64,000 nt of DNA from Lysinibacter sp. HNR (GTDB taxonomy: Bacteria > Actinomycetota > Actinomycetes > Actinomycetales > Microbacteriaceae). Positions 38,554-47,263 of the stretch are shown piece by piece; position 1 is the stretch's first letter; each line of letters opens with the position of its first letter. Position numbers and translations under genes: made by a program. Where the stretch lies: the NCBI RefSeq assembly GCF_029760935.1, contig NZ_CP121684.1, positions 1,054,001-1,118,000 of the forward strand. Direction: 5' to 3'. The notes beneath the pieces were generated by a model. That model was not told the origin of the DNA and did no database searches. It saw only the letters and a program-made list of their open reading frames with translations.

Positions 38554-39550
38554 ATGGTCGTGTTCCTGCTCCGGTAAGTGCCTCCATCGTACTTACGGTG
38601 AGGAAAGCGGCACCCGTTTGGTTGGGATGCATGACACCGTCGGCGAGAGATAAGCCCTTCATGGTGATGCCACTAATGAATGAGTTTTTGTTAGAGGCGC
38701 AGGGAGTGTTCCCTCCCGAATCGCGAAATGTGTCAACAAATTGTGCGCCGTGCTTTGCGGCGATGCTTTTCTGCATATCATTCATCTCGATTTGAACCCC
38801 GTGAAGATATTCCGTATCGATGGTGGTGAAGGGGTAGGAATCTGGAAAGGTCTTGGGGGGAATAATCGTGAGTGCGGGGGTGAAACAACCTTTTGCATCC
38901 TGCGGGACGTGGATGGCTCCGGGGAAAAGAGCGGGGTATCCAACCACAAGAATCTTTGCGTTTTTTGCCGTCGCTGAAATCGTGGCGAGCAAGTTGTCAA
39001 AGGCAGGTTTAACGGTTTTTTCTAGTGTTTCCCTGAGCTGATCAATCCCGCCGTCGGGGGCATATTTTGCTTTGCAGTTATTGCCTTTACCGAGGATAAG
39101 GCTGCCCTGAGGTCCCCATGCGGCACACTGGGAAAGTACGGAGTAAAAGCCCATGTCATTGCCGCCTATTGTAACGGTGACCAGGTCGGTTTCGGGGGTG
39201 AGACTATTGAGCTGTGTCGGAGCAATTGCTCCGACAGTTGTCTTTTGGGGGACACTAACGATGTTTGCAATGGTTGCACCAGAACAGGTTGCATCATCAA
39301 GTTGATACCCAAGTGCTTGTGCAATGCGGTGCGGATAGTTATCGTGTGATTGCGAGCAACCAGCGGCGGGCAGGGGAGTATAGTTGCCAAGGCCAAACCC
39401 TGAGGCGTAGGAATCTCCCAGGGCAACGTAGCGTGTCGGTTTATTCTCTTGGGGGGAAGCGAGAGCTGAGGGTGCGTAGAGTGTTGATAAAACCAGTAGA
39501 GGAATTGTTGTGAGTGCGGGAATTGCCCAGCGGGCAGTGTGCTTTTTCAT
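38552..39550 (-). CDS. secreted SGNH/GDSL-family esterase
   Basis: This 332-residue protein starts at ATG 39550, with AAGGA six bases upstream. A Sec signal peptide (KKHTARWAIPALTTIPLLVL...APSALA) precedes the mature domain. Block I GDSYASGFG holds the nucleophile Ser, block III GGNDMGF the oxyanion Asn, and the C-terminal DGVMHPNQTG the catalytic Asp-His pair. Six Cys residues in the mature part (for example AAGCSQSHDNYP, DDATCSG, LSQCAAW) suggest disulfides, as in extracellular actinobacterial lipases and esterases. It probably hydrolyses lipid or carbohydrate esters outside the cell. Convergent with pckG. Confidence 0.9.
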   Translation of the reverse strand: MKKHTARWAIPALTTIPLLVLSTLYAPSALASPQENKPTRYVALGDSYASGFGLGNYTPLPAAGCSQSHDNYPHRIAQALGYQLDDATCSGATIANIVSVPQKTTVGAIAPTQLNSLTPETDLVTVTIGGNDMGFYSVLSQCAAWGPQGSLILGKGNNCKAKYAPDGGIDQLRETLEKTVKPAFDNLLATISATAKNAKILVVGYPALFPGAIHVPQDAKGCFTPALTIIPPKTFPDSYPFTTIDTEYLHGVQIEMNDMQKSIAAKHGAQFVDTFRDSGGNTPCASNKNSFISGITMKGLSLADGVMHPNQTGAAFLTVSTMEALTGAGTRP

Positions 39551-39836
39551 CAATCATCCTTATATTTTGAGGAAATAAATTATGCGAGGGGATGAGTGTG
39601 GATCAGCTTATAAGTAGGTCAATATAAAGATCAATGAGAGTTGTTTATACTTGCTTAAAATCAAGGTCGATTAAAAATTTTGTCACACATCTAAATATTT
39701 TTCGGTAGAACCTATTGCTCTGGGGCTGAATCAGATTAACCGCGGGCAATGACAGAAGAAACACCGGGAACCGGGCGCGGTGAGACATAAGAATACAACG
39801 TGCCGCCCGGAATTGTATTCTTGAGAATATTAATTG
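39551..39836. other. gene-less stretch with nested inverted repeats
   Basis: No gene is seen between the SGNH gene and the nuclease gene. The first 200 bases are AT-rich and probably carry the SGNH promoter. Near the far end, GAATACAA (39791-39798) pairs with TTGTATTC (39813-39820), and TATTCT-TG-AGAATA (39816-39829) is a palindrome sharing one arm, so two alternative hairpins are possible. Confidence 0.5.
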
Positions 39837-39881
39837 TGTGGCTGCAAAACTGTATGTACGTTACGCCGAATTGCAGCCACA
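39837..39881 (-). terminator. hairpin downstream of the HsdR_N-type nuclease gene
   Basis: TGTGGCTGCAA (39837-39847) and TTGCAGCCACA (39871-39881) form a perfect 11-bp stem starting eight bases after the stop codon of the reverse-strand nuclease gene. The T-run is weak. Confidence 0.6.
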
Positions 39882-39888
39882 ACGCAAG

Positions 39889-40956
39889 TTATCTATATTG
39901 GCGAGTAGCTTCGCGAATCTGCTCAGCGAAGCGGTAAATATCGGCAGGAGTATCAACGGGATACCTCGTCTCAACCTTGTTTTCATCGAGAAGCCCAAGG
40001 TATTTTTGTGCGGCGTTGAAATGCAGCCTGGCGATTGGTTTGCGGTTGTTATCGTCAAGGAGGATGCCAAAATACGATTGGGTGTCGCGATGAACGATCC
40101 GCTCCGGGGAAACTTCGCTGCACGCTATAGCACGAACAACTTGGAAGCCCTCTAGTTCTTGGTCAGTTGTTACGATGAGGTTTTCCTTATCTGTTTCCCT
40201 GGCCAATTCGGACGGTTCTGTGTTCTCAGGTACCCCATCATCCATTGCAGCCTTGAGTCGATCGTTGATTCTGTCATTCAAAAATTGCTTTGAAGCCTTA
40301 GCGACAAGATCAACAAAGTACTCTCGCATCTTTGCAGTCAAAACCCCAGAATAAAAGCGGGCCGCGAGGAATTTCACCCAGTCTTCGTCCGCTGTCGTAA
40401 AAAGCCCAGCAAGAACCCGTCTTAGCTCTCCAATATATTTCAGATCCTCTGCTGCGCTGATTACAGATTCAAGGTCGAAAACATCTTTACGAAGCTTGTG
40501 TAACTCGGGAACTAGAGTTGCGTCAATATCTGATAGCGTGAGCGTGAGGAAGGGCTTTTCATCCATTCGGTTTGGTGCGTCAAGATCCGTAAAAAAATGA
40601 TATTCATCACCATTTGTCAGAACTCTAATTCGGGCGTTTGCTGCAGCAAAGTAACGAAAAAGTTGGGAAGCATGTTTGACGTGCAGGGGCTCACCAATTT
40701 TTTTGCACTCGATTAGCACTTGCGCTGTTCCATCACGAATGATTGCGTAGTCAATTTTCTCACCTTTTTTGGTTCCAACGTCTGCCGTAAACTCGGGTAC
40801 AACCTCAGAAGGATTAAAGACGTCATACCCTAGGACATGTGAGATGAAAGGCATTACGAAAGCATTCTTTGTTGCTTCTTCAGTCTCTATTGAGTCACGT
40901 TGATTGCTGATCTTCGTCGATAGGCTCGCTAAGCGTTCGGTGATTTCCGTGTACAT
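39889..40956 (-). CDS. orphan type I restriction HsdR_N-domain protein (PD-(D/E)XK nuclease-like)
   Basis: This 355-residue protein has an N-terminal domain like the type I restriction R-subunit N-terminus: ATKNAFVMPFISHVLGYDVFNPSEVVPEF, then the nuclease core GEKIDYAIIRDG and VLIECKK, giving the D...E-x-K metal site near residues 70-86. The rest (KYIGELRRVLAGLF, EDWVKFLAARFYSG) is a helical domain found in stand-alone homologues. No helicase, methylase or specificity subunit is nearby. A defence or DNA-processing role is plausible but unproven. It is preceded by AGAGG, lies next to the 3' end of a tRNA gene, and its codon use is more AT-rich than that of the neighbours, consistent with transfer. 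Confidence 0.8.
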   Translation of the reverse strand: MYTEITERLASLSTKISNQRDSIETEEATKNAFVMPFISHVLGYDVFNPSEVVPEFTADVGTKKGEKIDYAIIRDGTAQVLIECKKIGEPLHVKHASQLFRYFAAANARIRVLTNGDEYHFFTDLDAPNRMDEKPFLTLTLSDIDATLVPELHKLRKDVFDLESVISAAEDLKYIGELRRVLAGLFTTADEDWVKFLAARFYSGVLTAKMREYFVDLVAKASKQFLNDRINDRLKAAMDDGVPENTEPSELARETDKENLIVTTDQELEGFQVVRAIACSEVSPERIVHRDTQSYFGILLDDNNRKPIARLHFNAAQKYLGLLDENKVETRYPVDTPADIYRFAEQIREATRQYR

Positions 40957-41059
40957 TGCCTCTACTCATTGATAAAAGACTATTGCTCCTGATGTTAGTG
41001 ATAATCAGGGGATTTCGGTAATCCACAGTGTATAGTTGAAGCTTTTTGTAAAATTGATG

Positions 41060-41132
41060 TACCCCCAGTCGGACTCGAACCGACACTGAAATGATTTTAA
41101 GTCATTTGCCTCTGCCATTGGGCTATGGGGGC
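41060..41132 (-). tRNA. tRNA with anticodon UAA (Leu by codon), short variable loop
   Basis: On the reverse strand a 73-nt cloverleaf folds: acceptor GCCCCCA/TGGGGGT, D-arm GCC/GGC, anticodon stem AATGA/TCATT with loop CTTAAAA, and T-stem GTCGG/CCGAC with loop TTCGAGT. CCA is not encoded. The anticodon UAA reads UUA leucine codons. The variable region is only about five bases (TCAGT), whereas leucine tRNAs normally have a long extra arm. The first acceptor pair is G-U. Confidence 0.85.
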
Positions 41133-41297
41133 TGGTGCCCTATACATACTAGCGAAAACATGTAGCTGTATTCTGCATTAAAGCACTGTCACGGGGTAAA
41201 TATTGGACTTTTTATCGCGGGGGTAGAACGGTCCTGAAGGTTGGGCGGAATTCCTGTATCGGTCATTCTTGTTGCGCATCGACGGAGGGACCGTGTC

Positions 41298-41711
41298 TTA
41301 GACGCTGATGAGGCCCTTCGCAGTGAGTTCGGCAAGCGCCCTCCACGCGGTGAGCGGGATTCCAGAGGTCTCGTGTAGTCGAGCGGCGGCTTCTTCTACC
41401 GTGGGTACGGTTTTTCTGAGGAAGGGAACAAAACCCCACCCGGGTTCGGGGCGGAACGCAGCGACCGGCTTACCCTGTCGCGTGGCGCTACTCTCCATGA
41501 TTGTGAGGATGTCATCGTATCGGGGACCCGCGTTGATCGCAGGAAAGCGCTTAGCATAGTCCCAGCGAACCCAGGCATATCGGAAAGCGCGACTGATAGT
41601 GACCTCATTGGCGCTTAAACCCTCAATCCCGACGTCTAGGCAACCGAGGGCAAGGCCCTCGCCAATGATGGTTTGTTGGCGGTTTTTGGTAAGCTGAATC
41701 TTCCGAGCCAT
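41298..41711 (-). CDS. conserved hypothetical protein
   Basis: I place the start at ATG 41711, which has AGGAG five bases upstream, giving 137 residues. I do not recognise the family. The protein is soluble, begins MARKIQLTKNRQQTIIGEGL, and has a Trp/Arg-rich middle (FRYAWVRWDYAKRFP). It ends with a small helical C-terminus (TVEEAAARLHETSGIPLTAWRALAELTAKGLISV) that looks like a winged-helix or helical-bundle fragment. No catalytic motif is seen. It stands alone between the tRNA and the ABC exporter, which is divergent. The gene is probably real because of the ribosome site and typical codon use. Confidence 0.7.
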   Translation of the reverse strand: MARKIQLTKNRQQTIIGEGLALGCLDVGIEGLSANEVTISRAFRYAWVRWDYAKRFPAINAGPRYDDILTIMESSATRQGKPVAAFRPEPGWGFVPFLRKTVPTVEEAAARLHETSGIPLTAWRALAELTAKGLISV

Positions 41712-41854
41712 TGTTCTCCTGACTACTTCGAAAATCAAGCCTATCGTGTGATGCCCGTCTCTTTGTTCATCCGGAAAGACTCGTTATTTCTTCAAATATC
41801 GGTTTTTGACTAGGCTCGACCCTACCCCCACTTAAATGAGAAGGAAGAGTGTTT

Positions 41855-43591
41855 ATGGTTCTCATGAGACTTCTTGCCCATCAGCTGCGCCCCCACTGGT
41901 TATTGCTGGTGTGGGTTGTAGTTTTTCAACTTGCGCAGGCTCTCCTCTCCCTCTATCTCCCCACCCTTAATGCAAACATCATCGATCAGGGAGTGGCTAG
42001 GGGAGACACCGGCTACATCATGTCCACAGGTGGTTTTATGCTCGTGCTGACCCTGTTGCAGGTTATCTGCTCAATTACCGCGGTGTATTTTGGTGCAAAA
42101 ACAGCCATGCGTGTGGGTAGGGACCTCAGAACCGCTATTTTTCATCGGGTGGGAGAGTTTTCCGAGCGGGAAGTTTCGCAGTTTGGTGCGCCCTCACTCA
42201 TCACAAGAAACACCAACGATGTGCAACAGGTGCAAATGTTTGTTCTGATGACCTGTACCCTGCTGATCTCCGCACCGATCCTTGCCGTTGGTGGAATTGC
42301 TATGGCTATGCGGCAGGATCTTGAACTCTCCTGGTTAATTGCGGTGAGCGTCCCCGTTCTCCTCCTGGCAGTGAGCGCAATCATTGTGAAGATGGTTCCG
42401 CTTTTTCAATTGATGCAGGAGCGGATCGACAACGTCAACCGGGTGCTGCGCGAACAGCTTGTTGGTATTCGTGTTGTGCGCGCTTTTGTTCGCGAACCTC
42501 TTGAAACTCGCCGATTTGAGGTGGCCAACGAGGAAGTTACGGATGCTGGGCTACGGGCCGGTCGTCTTTTTGCTCTCATGTTTCCAGTAGTCATGCTTGT
42601 TCTAAACGTGTCAAGTGTGGCCGTGATCTGGTTTGGTGCTTTTCGCATTGAGGATCGCTCGATGGAGATTGGAACCCTCACAGCTTTTCTCACCTACCTC
42701 ATGCAGATTCTCATGTCCGTCATGATGGCGACCTTTATGGCGGTGCTTGCCCCGCGTGCCGCCGTGTGTGCTAAACGGATCAGTGAGATCCTGCATACGG
42801 AATCATCGGTGACTCCTCCTGAAGACCCTGTGGAACCCTCTCAGCATAACGGAAGTATCACCCTAAAAGAGGTTGACTTTTCCTACCCCGGTGCAGAGCA
42901 GGCCGTCTTGAGTAATATTAGTTTTACCGCGACCCCGGGACAGACAACCGCAATTATTGGGAGCACAGGCTCGGGAAAAACCACTCTGATTAATCTGCTC
43001 CCGCGCCTTTTTGACGTGACCGGTGGGTCGGTTGTTATCGATGGGGTAGATATTCGCCGAATGAACCCTGAAAGTCTCTGGACCCGCATTGGCCTGGTCC
43101 CGCAAAAACCCTATCTTTTTTCGGGAACGGTGGCGAGTAATCTTCGCTATGGGCGGCCTGAGGCAAGTGATGAGGAACTGTGGGCGGCGCTTAAAACGGC
43201 CCAGGCGGAAGACTTCGTGCGAGCGATGCCGCACGGGCTAGAGTCGCTTATTGCACAGGGCGGCACAAACGTTTCTGGTGGACAGCGACAGCGTCTCGCA
43301 ATTGCACGGGCTCTCGTAAAAAAGAGCGAGATATACGTTTTTGACGACTCATTCTCGGCTCTTGACCTTGCTACAGATGCTCGCCTACGGGCAGCGCTCG
43401 CTCGGGATATTGGGCATGCGACTCTTGTCATCGTGGCGCAGCGCGTGTCAACCATCGTCGGGGCCGACCAGATCCTGGTTCTTGAAGATGGAGAGATTGT
43501 GGGTCGAGGAACCCACGACGAGTTACTAGCAAACAATAAAACCTACGCTGAGATCGTTTCGTCGCAGCTTGTTGCAGAGGAGGCGCTGTGA
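41855..43591 (+). CDS. ABC exporter half-transporter, subunit A (degenerate catalytic site)
   Basis: This half-transporter of about 578 residues (ATG 41855, with AAGGAAG upstream) has six transmembrane helices followed by a nucleotide-binding domain. The latter has Walker A GSTGSGKTT, signature VSGGQ and Walker B IYVFDDSFSALD. The residue after the Walker B Asp is Asp rather than the usual catalytic Glu, so this site should hydrolyse ATP poorly. That is the pattern of heterodimeric type IV exporters such as TM287/288 and BmrCD. It overlaps subunit B by 4 bp. Substrate unknown, possibly drugs or lipids. A GTG at 41849 is an alternative start. Confidence 0.93.
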   Translation: MVLMRLLAHQLRPHWLLLVWVVVFQLAQALLSLYLPTLNANIIDQGVARGDTGYIMSTGGFMLVLTLLQVICSITAVYFGAKTAMRVGRDLRTAIFHRVGEFSEREVSQFGAPSLITRNTNDVQQVQMFVLMTCTLLISAPILAVGGIAMAMRQDLELSWLIAVSVPVLLLAVSAIIVKMVPLFQLMQERIDNVNRVLREQLVGIRVVRAFVREPLETRRFEVANEEVTDAGLRAGRLFALMFPVVMLVLNVSSVAVIWFGAFRIEDRSMEIGTLTAFLTYLMQILMSVMMATFMAVLAPRAAVCAKRISEILHTESSVTPPEDPVEPSQHNGSITLKEVDFSYPGAEQAVLSNISFTATPGQTTAIIGSTGSGKTTLINLLPRLFDVTGGSVVIDGVDIRRMNPESLWTRIGLVPQKPYLFSGTVASNLRYGRPEASDEELWAALKTAQAEDFVRAMPHGLESLIAQGGTNVSGGQRQRLAIARALVKKSEIYVFDDSFSALDLATDARLRAALARDIGHATLVIVAQRVSTIVGADQILVLEDGEIVGRGTHDELLANNKTYAEIVSSQLVAEEAL

Positions 43592-45582
43592 GCAGCACGG
43601 AGAAAATGAGTGACGACAAAGTTCCTGCGCGTCCCTCGGGGCCGGTTGGACGTGGACCTATGGGACCCATGGGAGGTGGGGGGCCCGCGCAAAAGGCGTT
43701 GAATTTCGGGGCAAGCTCAAGACGTTTTGTGCGGCGACTTCGTCCCGAGCAGTGGAGAATGTATGTCGTCGGTTTTCTTGCGGTGGTGAGCGTTTTCTTC
43801 TCTGTGCTCGGCCCAAAACTCTTGGGTGATGGGGTAAATATCGTCTTTTCTGGCGCTATTTCTTTGTCGCTTCCCAAAGGGGCTACTCAGGCTCAAGTTG
43901 TTCAGGAAATGCGAACCAGGGGTGATAACCAACAGGCTGACATGCTCAGCAGTATGGAGCTTACCCCGGGACACGGGATTGACTTTGGAGCCCTGGGGCG
44001 AATATTGGTGGTGGTGTTAGCGCTATATATACTCTCATCGGTATTTAGCTGGATGCAAGCGTACATTCTTAACGGGATTGTGCAGAGAACCGTTTACCGC
44101 CTGCGTGAGGATGTCGAGCACAAGATTAACTCTCTACCCTTGCGCTACTTCGATAAAATGCAGCGGGGAGAGCTTTTGAGTCGGGTCACAAACGACATTG
44201 ATAACATCTCCCAAACGCTTCAGCAGACCCTGAGCCAGGTGCTCACGTCGCTGCTGACGGTAGTGGGGGTAACCGTGATGATGTTTGTCGTGTCACCCCT
44301 GTTGGCTCTGATCGCGCTCATCACTATTCCGCTGACGCTCATCATTACCGTGTTGATTGCAAAGCGGTCACAGAAACATTTTGTGGCTCAGTGGAAATAT
44401 ACCGGTGAGCTTAACGGCCAGGTTGAGGAAGCCTTTAGCGGACACTCCCTCGTGAAGGTTTTTGGTCGTCACCGTGAGGTGGAGGAAGTCTTCCGAGCGA
44501 AAAATGAAGAGATGTATCGCGCTAGCTTCAGCGCGCAATTTATATCTGGAATGATCATGCCCTCGATGATGTTTGTCGGAAACCTCATGTACGTGGTTAT
44601 TGCGGTTGTGGGTGGTCTCCGTGTGGCGTCGGGCACGATGCAATTGGGTGACGTCACCGCTTTTATCCAGTACTCCCGACAGTTCACGCAGCCCCTTACA
44701 CAATTGGGGTCGATGGCCAACCTCTTGCAATCGGGAGTGGCCTCGGCCGAGCGCGTGTTTGAACTGCTTGACGCAGAAGAACAGTCGAGTGACGCAGATC
44801 CGGCAGAGAGTCCTAACAAAGACAAAGGTCGTCTGGTCTTTGAAAACGTAAGCTTTAGTTACTCCGAGGATAAGCCGCTCATCACCGACCTTTCTCTCGT
44901 AGCAGAACCCGGCCAGACCGTGGCGATTGTTGGACCAACCGGGGCGGGTAAGACCACCCTGGTTAACCTCATCATGCGTTTTTACGAGTTAAACTCCGGT
45001 CGTATTACACTGGATGGAACCGATATCGCCCGCATGACTCGCAGCGATCTACGCGGTCGTACCGGAATGGTTCTCCAGGACACCTGGCTCTTTAGCGGGA
45101 CGATTCGTGAGAACATCGCCTACGGTCGTCCCGACGCCACCGAGGAAGAGATACTACACGCGGCAAAGGCTACCTACGTGGATCGTTTTGTTCGTTCGCT
45201 TCCCGATGGCTACGATACTGTGCTGAGTGACGAGGGATCAAACGTGAGCGCTGGAGAAAAACAGCTCCTCACCATAGCTCGGGCGTTTCTCTCTCACCCC
45301 AGCGTGCTCATCCTTGATGAGGCCACAAGCTCTGTGGATACTCGAACTGAGCTGCTGGTTCAAAAAGCCATGAGTGCCCTCCGAGCGGATCGAACTAGTT
45401 TCGTGATTGCACACCGCCTCTCAACAATCAGAGACGCCGACCTTATTTTGGTGATGGAGTCTGGAAGTATCGTGGAGCAGGGCAGCCACAGCGAACTTCT
45501 AGAAAAACGCGGGGCGTATCACGCGCTCTATAATTCCCAATTTGCGGGGGCGGTTACCGAAGAAAGTGACGGGAGAGAATAG
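43588..45582 (+). CDS. ABC exporter half-transporter, subunit B
   Basis: This 664-residue partner has a Pro/Gly/Met-rich N-terminal tail (PVGRGPMGPMGGGG) and six transmembrane helices with a long first external loop. The nucleotide-binding domain has Walker A GPTGAGKTT, signature VSAGEKQ and canonical Walker B ILILDEATSSVD with the catalytic Glu. Signature VSAGE differs from VSGGQ of subunit A, again the asymmetry of heterodimeric exporters. Start GTG overlaps the stop of subunit A, so the two are co-translated. Function as a multidrug or lipid exporter is inferred. Confidence 0.93.
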   Translation: MSSTEKMSDDKVPARPSGPVGRGPMGPMGGGGPAQKALNFGASSRRFVRRLRPEQWRMYVVGFLAVVSVFFSVLGPKLLGDGVNIVFSGAISLSLPKGATQAQVVQEMRTRGDNQQADMLSSMELTPGHGIDFGALGRILVVVLALYILSSVFSWMQAYILNGIVQRTVYRLREDVEHKINSLPLRYFDKMQRGELLSRVTNDIDNISQTLQQTLSQVLTSLLTVVGVTVMMFVVSPLLALIALITIPLTLIITVLIAKRSQKHFVAQWKYTGELNGQVEEAFSGHSLVKVFGRHREVEEVFRAKNEEMYRASFSAQFISGMIMPSMMFVGNLMYVVIAVVGGLRVASGTMQLGDVTAFIQYSRQFTQPLTQLGSMANLLQSGVASAERVFELLDAEEQSSDADPAESPNKDKGRLVFENVSFSYSEDKPLITDLSLVAEPGQTVAIVGPTGAGKTTLVNLIMRFYELNSGRITLDGTDIARMTRSDLRGRTGMVLQDTWLFSGTIRENIAYGRPDATEEEILHAAKATYVDRFVRSLPDGYDTVLSDEGSNVSAGEKQLLTIARAFLSHPSVLILDEATSSVDTRTELLVQKAMSALRADRTSFVIAHRLSTIRDADLILVMESGSIVEQGSHSELLEKRGAYHALYNSQFAGAVTEESDGRE

Positions 45583-45650
45583 CGAACGGGGGAGGGTTGG
45601 CCCCCAGCATATTGTCGCTCTCTACCGCCCCTCCTATCGGCACGGCCACG

Positions 45651-46643
45651 CTAGACAACGGGACGAATTTCGCCGACAATTGCATGCCCCCCGGTGATAC
45701 TGAGATTTAACCGGGGTGCTACACGCTCAACCTCCGTGCGGGGAAGGGCACCTGCCTGAACTAGGAGCTCAAGCGCGGTTATGCTTGCCGCTCTCAGGCT
45801 ACCGTCAAGTATCGTGAGTGCAACCGTTGTGCCGTTGGGCGCCCCCATAATCATGACTCCCTCAGCACCGAACTTTGCAAAGACTTTTAATTCGTCAATG
45901 ACAACGCTATTGGGCTGTCCCGGGCCGGCAATGACCCAGCCGTTTGCAAGAATGTTTTTGTGTAGCTCTGCGGCGGTGCGATGGAGGGGAAACGGTGAAC
46001 TCGACCGGGCCGTTACGAGCCTACGGGTGGCACGCGCAAGGCCGATTAGGCTGAGCGCGTAGACCGGGGCACCACAACCGTCAACCCCGGACACCGTTAT
46101 TTTCTCGCCCGAAAAACGCTGCACCGTATCGCGGATATGAGCCTGAAGGGGGTGATCCTCATTCAGGTAGCTTTCGGTAGGCCAGTCGTTAACAACACAG
46201 GCAAGAAGCATTGCCGCGTGTTTGCCCGAGCACGCCATAAACATAGGGCTGGGATCAAGTCCTTCACGAAGCACCTGACCGCGCGCATCGCTGTCTAGAG
46301 GGATATCCGCCGGACACTGCAGAGCGGATGCATCGAGATTAGCGAGGTTAAGAATCTGCTGAACGAGCGCAAGGTGGCGTGCGGTTCCCGTATGACTGGA
46401 AGCGGCGATGGCGGAAAGCTCGGGGAGAAGAGAAACGTTGCTGGTGAGTACGGCAAGCGCCTGCAGAGGTTTGAGTGCGGAACGCGGAAAGATGAGGTCT
46501 CGTGGGTTGCCTAGCTCACGAATGATCTCACCCTCACTATTGAGGACAATGGCGGAACCCATATGGCGTGACTCAACAAACCCGCTGCGGGTCACAACGG
46601 CAAGCTGGGCCGCGTCACTCGGGCTAAAGATCTCGGTGCTCAT
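45651..46643 (-). CDS. asparaginase II family protein
   Basis: This 330-residue protein matches the asparaginase II (Rhizobium-type) family: SGFVESRHMGSAIVL, FPRSALKPLQALA, AASSHTGTARHLALVQ, MFMACSGKHAAMLLAC and SGVDGCGAPVYALSL. These Ser/Lys/Cys-containing blocks are the recognised conserved parts, and the enzyme hydrolyses L-asparagine to aspartate and ammonia. It is unrelated to the classical E. coli type. There is no signal peptide. No ribosome site precedes the ATG, but TAAACT lies seven bases upstream. It is convergent with the ABC exporter and divergent from OsmC. Confidence 0.88.
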   Translation of the reverse strand: MSTEIFSPSDAAQLAVVTRSGFVESRHMGSAIVLNSEGEIIRELGNPRDLIFPRSALKPLQALAVLTSNVSLLPELSAIAASSHTGTARHLALVQQILNLANLDASALQCPADIPLDSDARGQVLREGLDPSPMFMACSGKHAAMLLACVVNDWPTESYLNEDHPLQAHIRDTVQRFSGEKITVSGVDGCGAPVYALSLIGLARATRRLVTARSSSPFPLHRTAAELHKNILANGWVIAGPGQPNSVVIDELKVFAKFGAEGVMIMGAPNGTTVALTILDGSLRAASITALELLVQAGALPRTEVERVAPRLNLSITGGHAIVGEIRPVV

Positions 46644-46650
46644 TCAAACG

Positions 46651-46656
46651 AGTTTA
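46651..46656 (-). promoter_or_regulatory. leaderless-type -10 box for asparaginase II
   Basis: Reverse-strand TAAACT is followed by CGTTTGA and then the ATG at 46643. Confidence 0.45.
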
Positions 46657-46725
46657 CCGTGAAAGGAAGCTTTTTACTCTGATAAACCCGCTTGCTGAAA
46701 ACCCGTGCGAAGTGAGCGTGTGTTG

Positions 46726-46731
46726 TAGGGT
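46726..46731 (+). promoter_or_regulatory. leaderless-type -10 box for osmC-like gene
   Basis: TAGGGT is followed by GAGGGA and then the ATG at 46738. GAGGG is too close to the ATG for a normal ribosome site. Confidence 0.4.
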
Positions 46732-46737
46732 GAGGGA

Positions 46738-47232
46738 ATGCGCAGCGAACATCGTTACGAGGTAACCGTTGAGTGGCAGGGTAATAACGGGACGGGAACA
46801 AGCGGATATCGCGACTACAGCCGTAAGCACACCATTTATGCGAGCGGCAAACACCCTGTTGAGGGTTCTGCCGATAGCTATTTTTGGGGGGATTCCGATC
46901 GTTGGAATCCCGAAGAGATGCTTCTTGCTTCACTCTCCCAGTGCCACATGCTGTCATATCTGTATGTTGCTGCGCGAGATGGGATAGTGGTGACGTCATA
47001 TCGTGACAGGGTGAGCGGTACCATCAGACTGGATGGGGGCGGTGGGGGAGAATTTACCTCGGCCACTCTCAGCCCCGTGGTAACGATCGCTGAAGAAGAG
47101 ATGGCTTTGTCGGCGCGGACAGCGCATCAAATCGCGGGTAAGCTCTGTTTTATCGCCAGATCGGTGAACTTTCCAATTGCCTACGAGCCGGTCATTCATT
47201 ATCAGGACTCTTCGGGAGAGGCTCGCGTGTAA
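46738..47232 (+). CDS. OsmC family protein
   Basis: This 164-residue OsmC/Ohr-superfamily protein has the NPEEMLLASLSQCHMLSYLYVA helix with the first reactive Cys and KLCFIARSVNFPI with the second. Such proteins reduce organic hydroperoxides using a Cys pair. The N-terminus (RYEVTVEWQGNNGTGTSGYRDY) resembles the uncharacterised OsmC subgroup that begins with E-Y-x-V-x-W. Cytoplasmic. It lies divergent from asparaginase II and just before metG. The exact substrate is unknown. Confidence 0.88.
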   Translation: MRSEHRYEVTVEWQGNNGTGTSGYRDYSRKHTIYASGKHPVEGSADSYFWGDSDRWNPEEMLLASLSQCHMLSYLYVAARDGIVVTSYRDRVSGTIRLDGGGGGEFTSATLSPVVTIAEEEMALSARTAHQIAGKLCFIARSVNFPIAYEPVIHYQDSSGEARV

Positions 47233-47250
47233 CATCAGTCTCTCAGGCCT

Positions 47251-47256
47251 TAGGAT
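47251..47256 (+). promoter_or_regulatory. leaderless-type -10 box for metG
   Basis: TAGGAT is followed by seven bases and then the ATG at 47264; no ribosome site is seen. Confidence 0.45.
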
Positions 47257-47263
47257 AGAGACT

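Noticed and set aside
41060-41132. A nonsense-suppressor tRNA reading UAA stops
   Set aside because: The anticodon read 5' to 3' is UAA, which pairs with UUA, not with the UAA stop codon.
39554-41300. Genomic island with attachment-site direct repeats around the tRNA
   Set aside because: I searched by eye for a second copy of the tRNA 3' end and found none in the flanks, and there is no integrase.
45590-45620. GGGG/CCCC repeat after the ABC exporter as terminator
   Set aside because: The stem is short, the loop unclear and no T-run follows.
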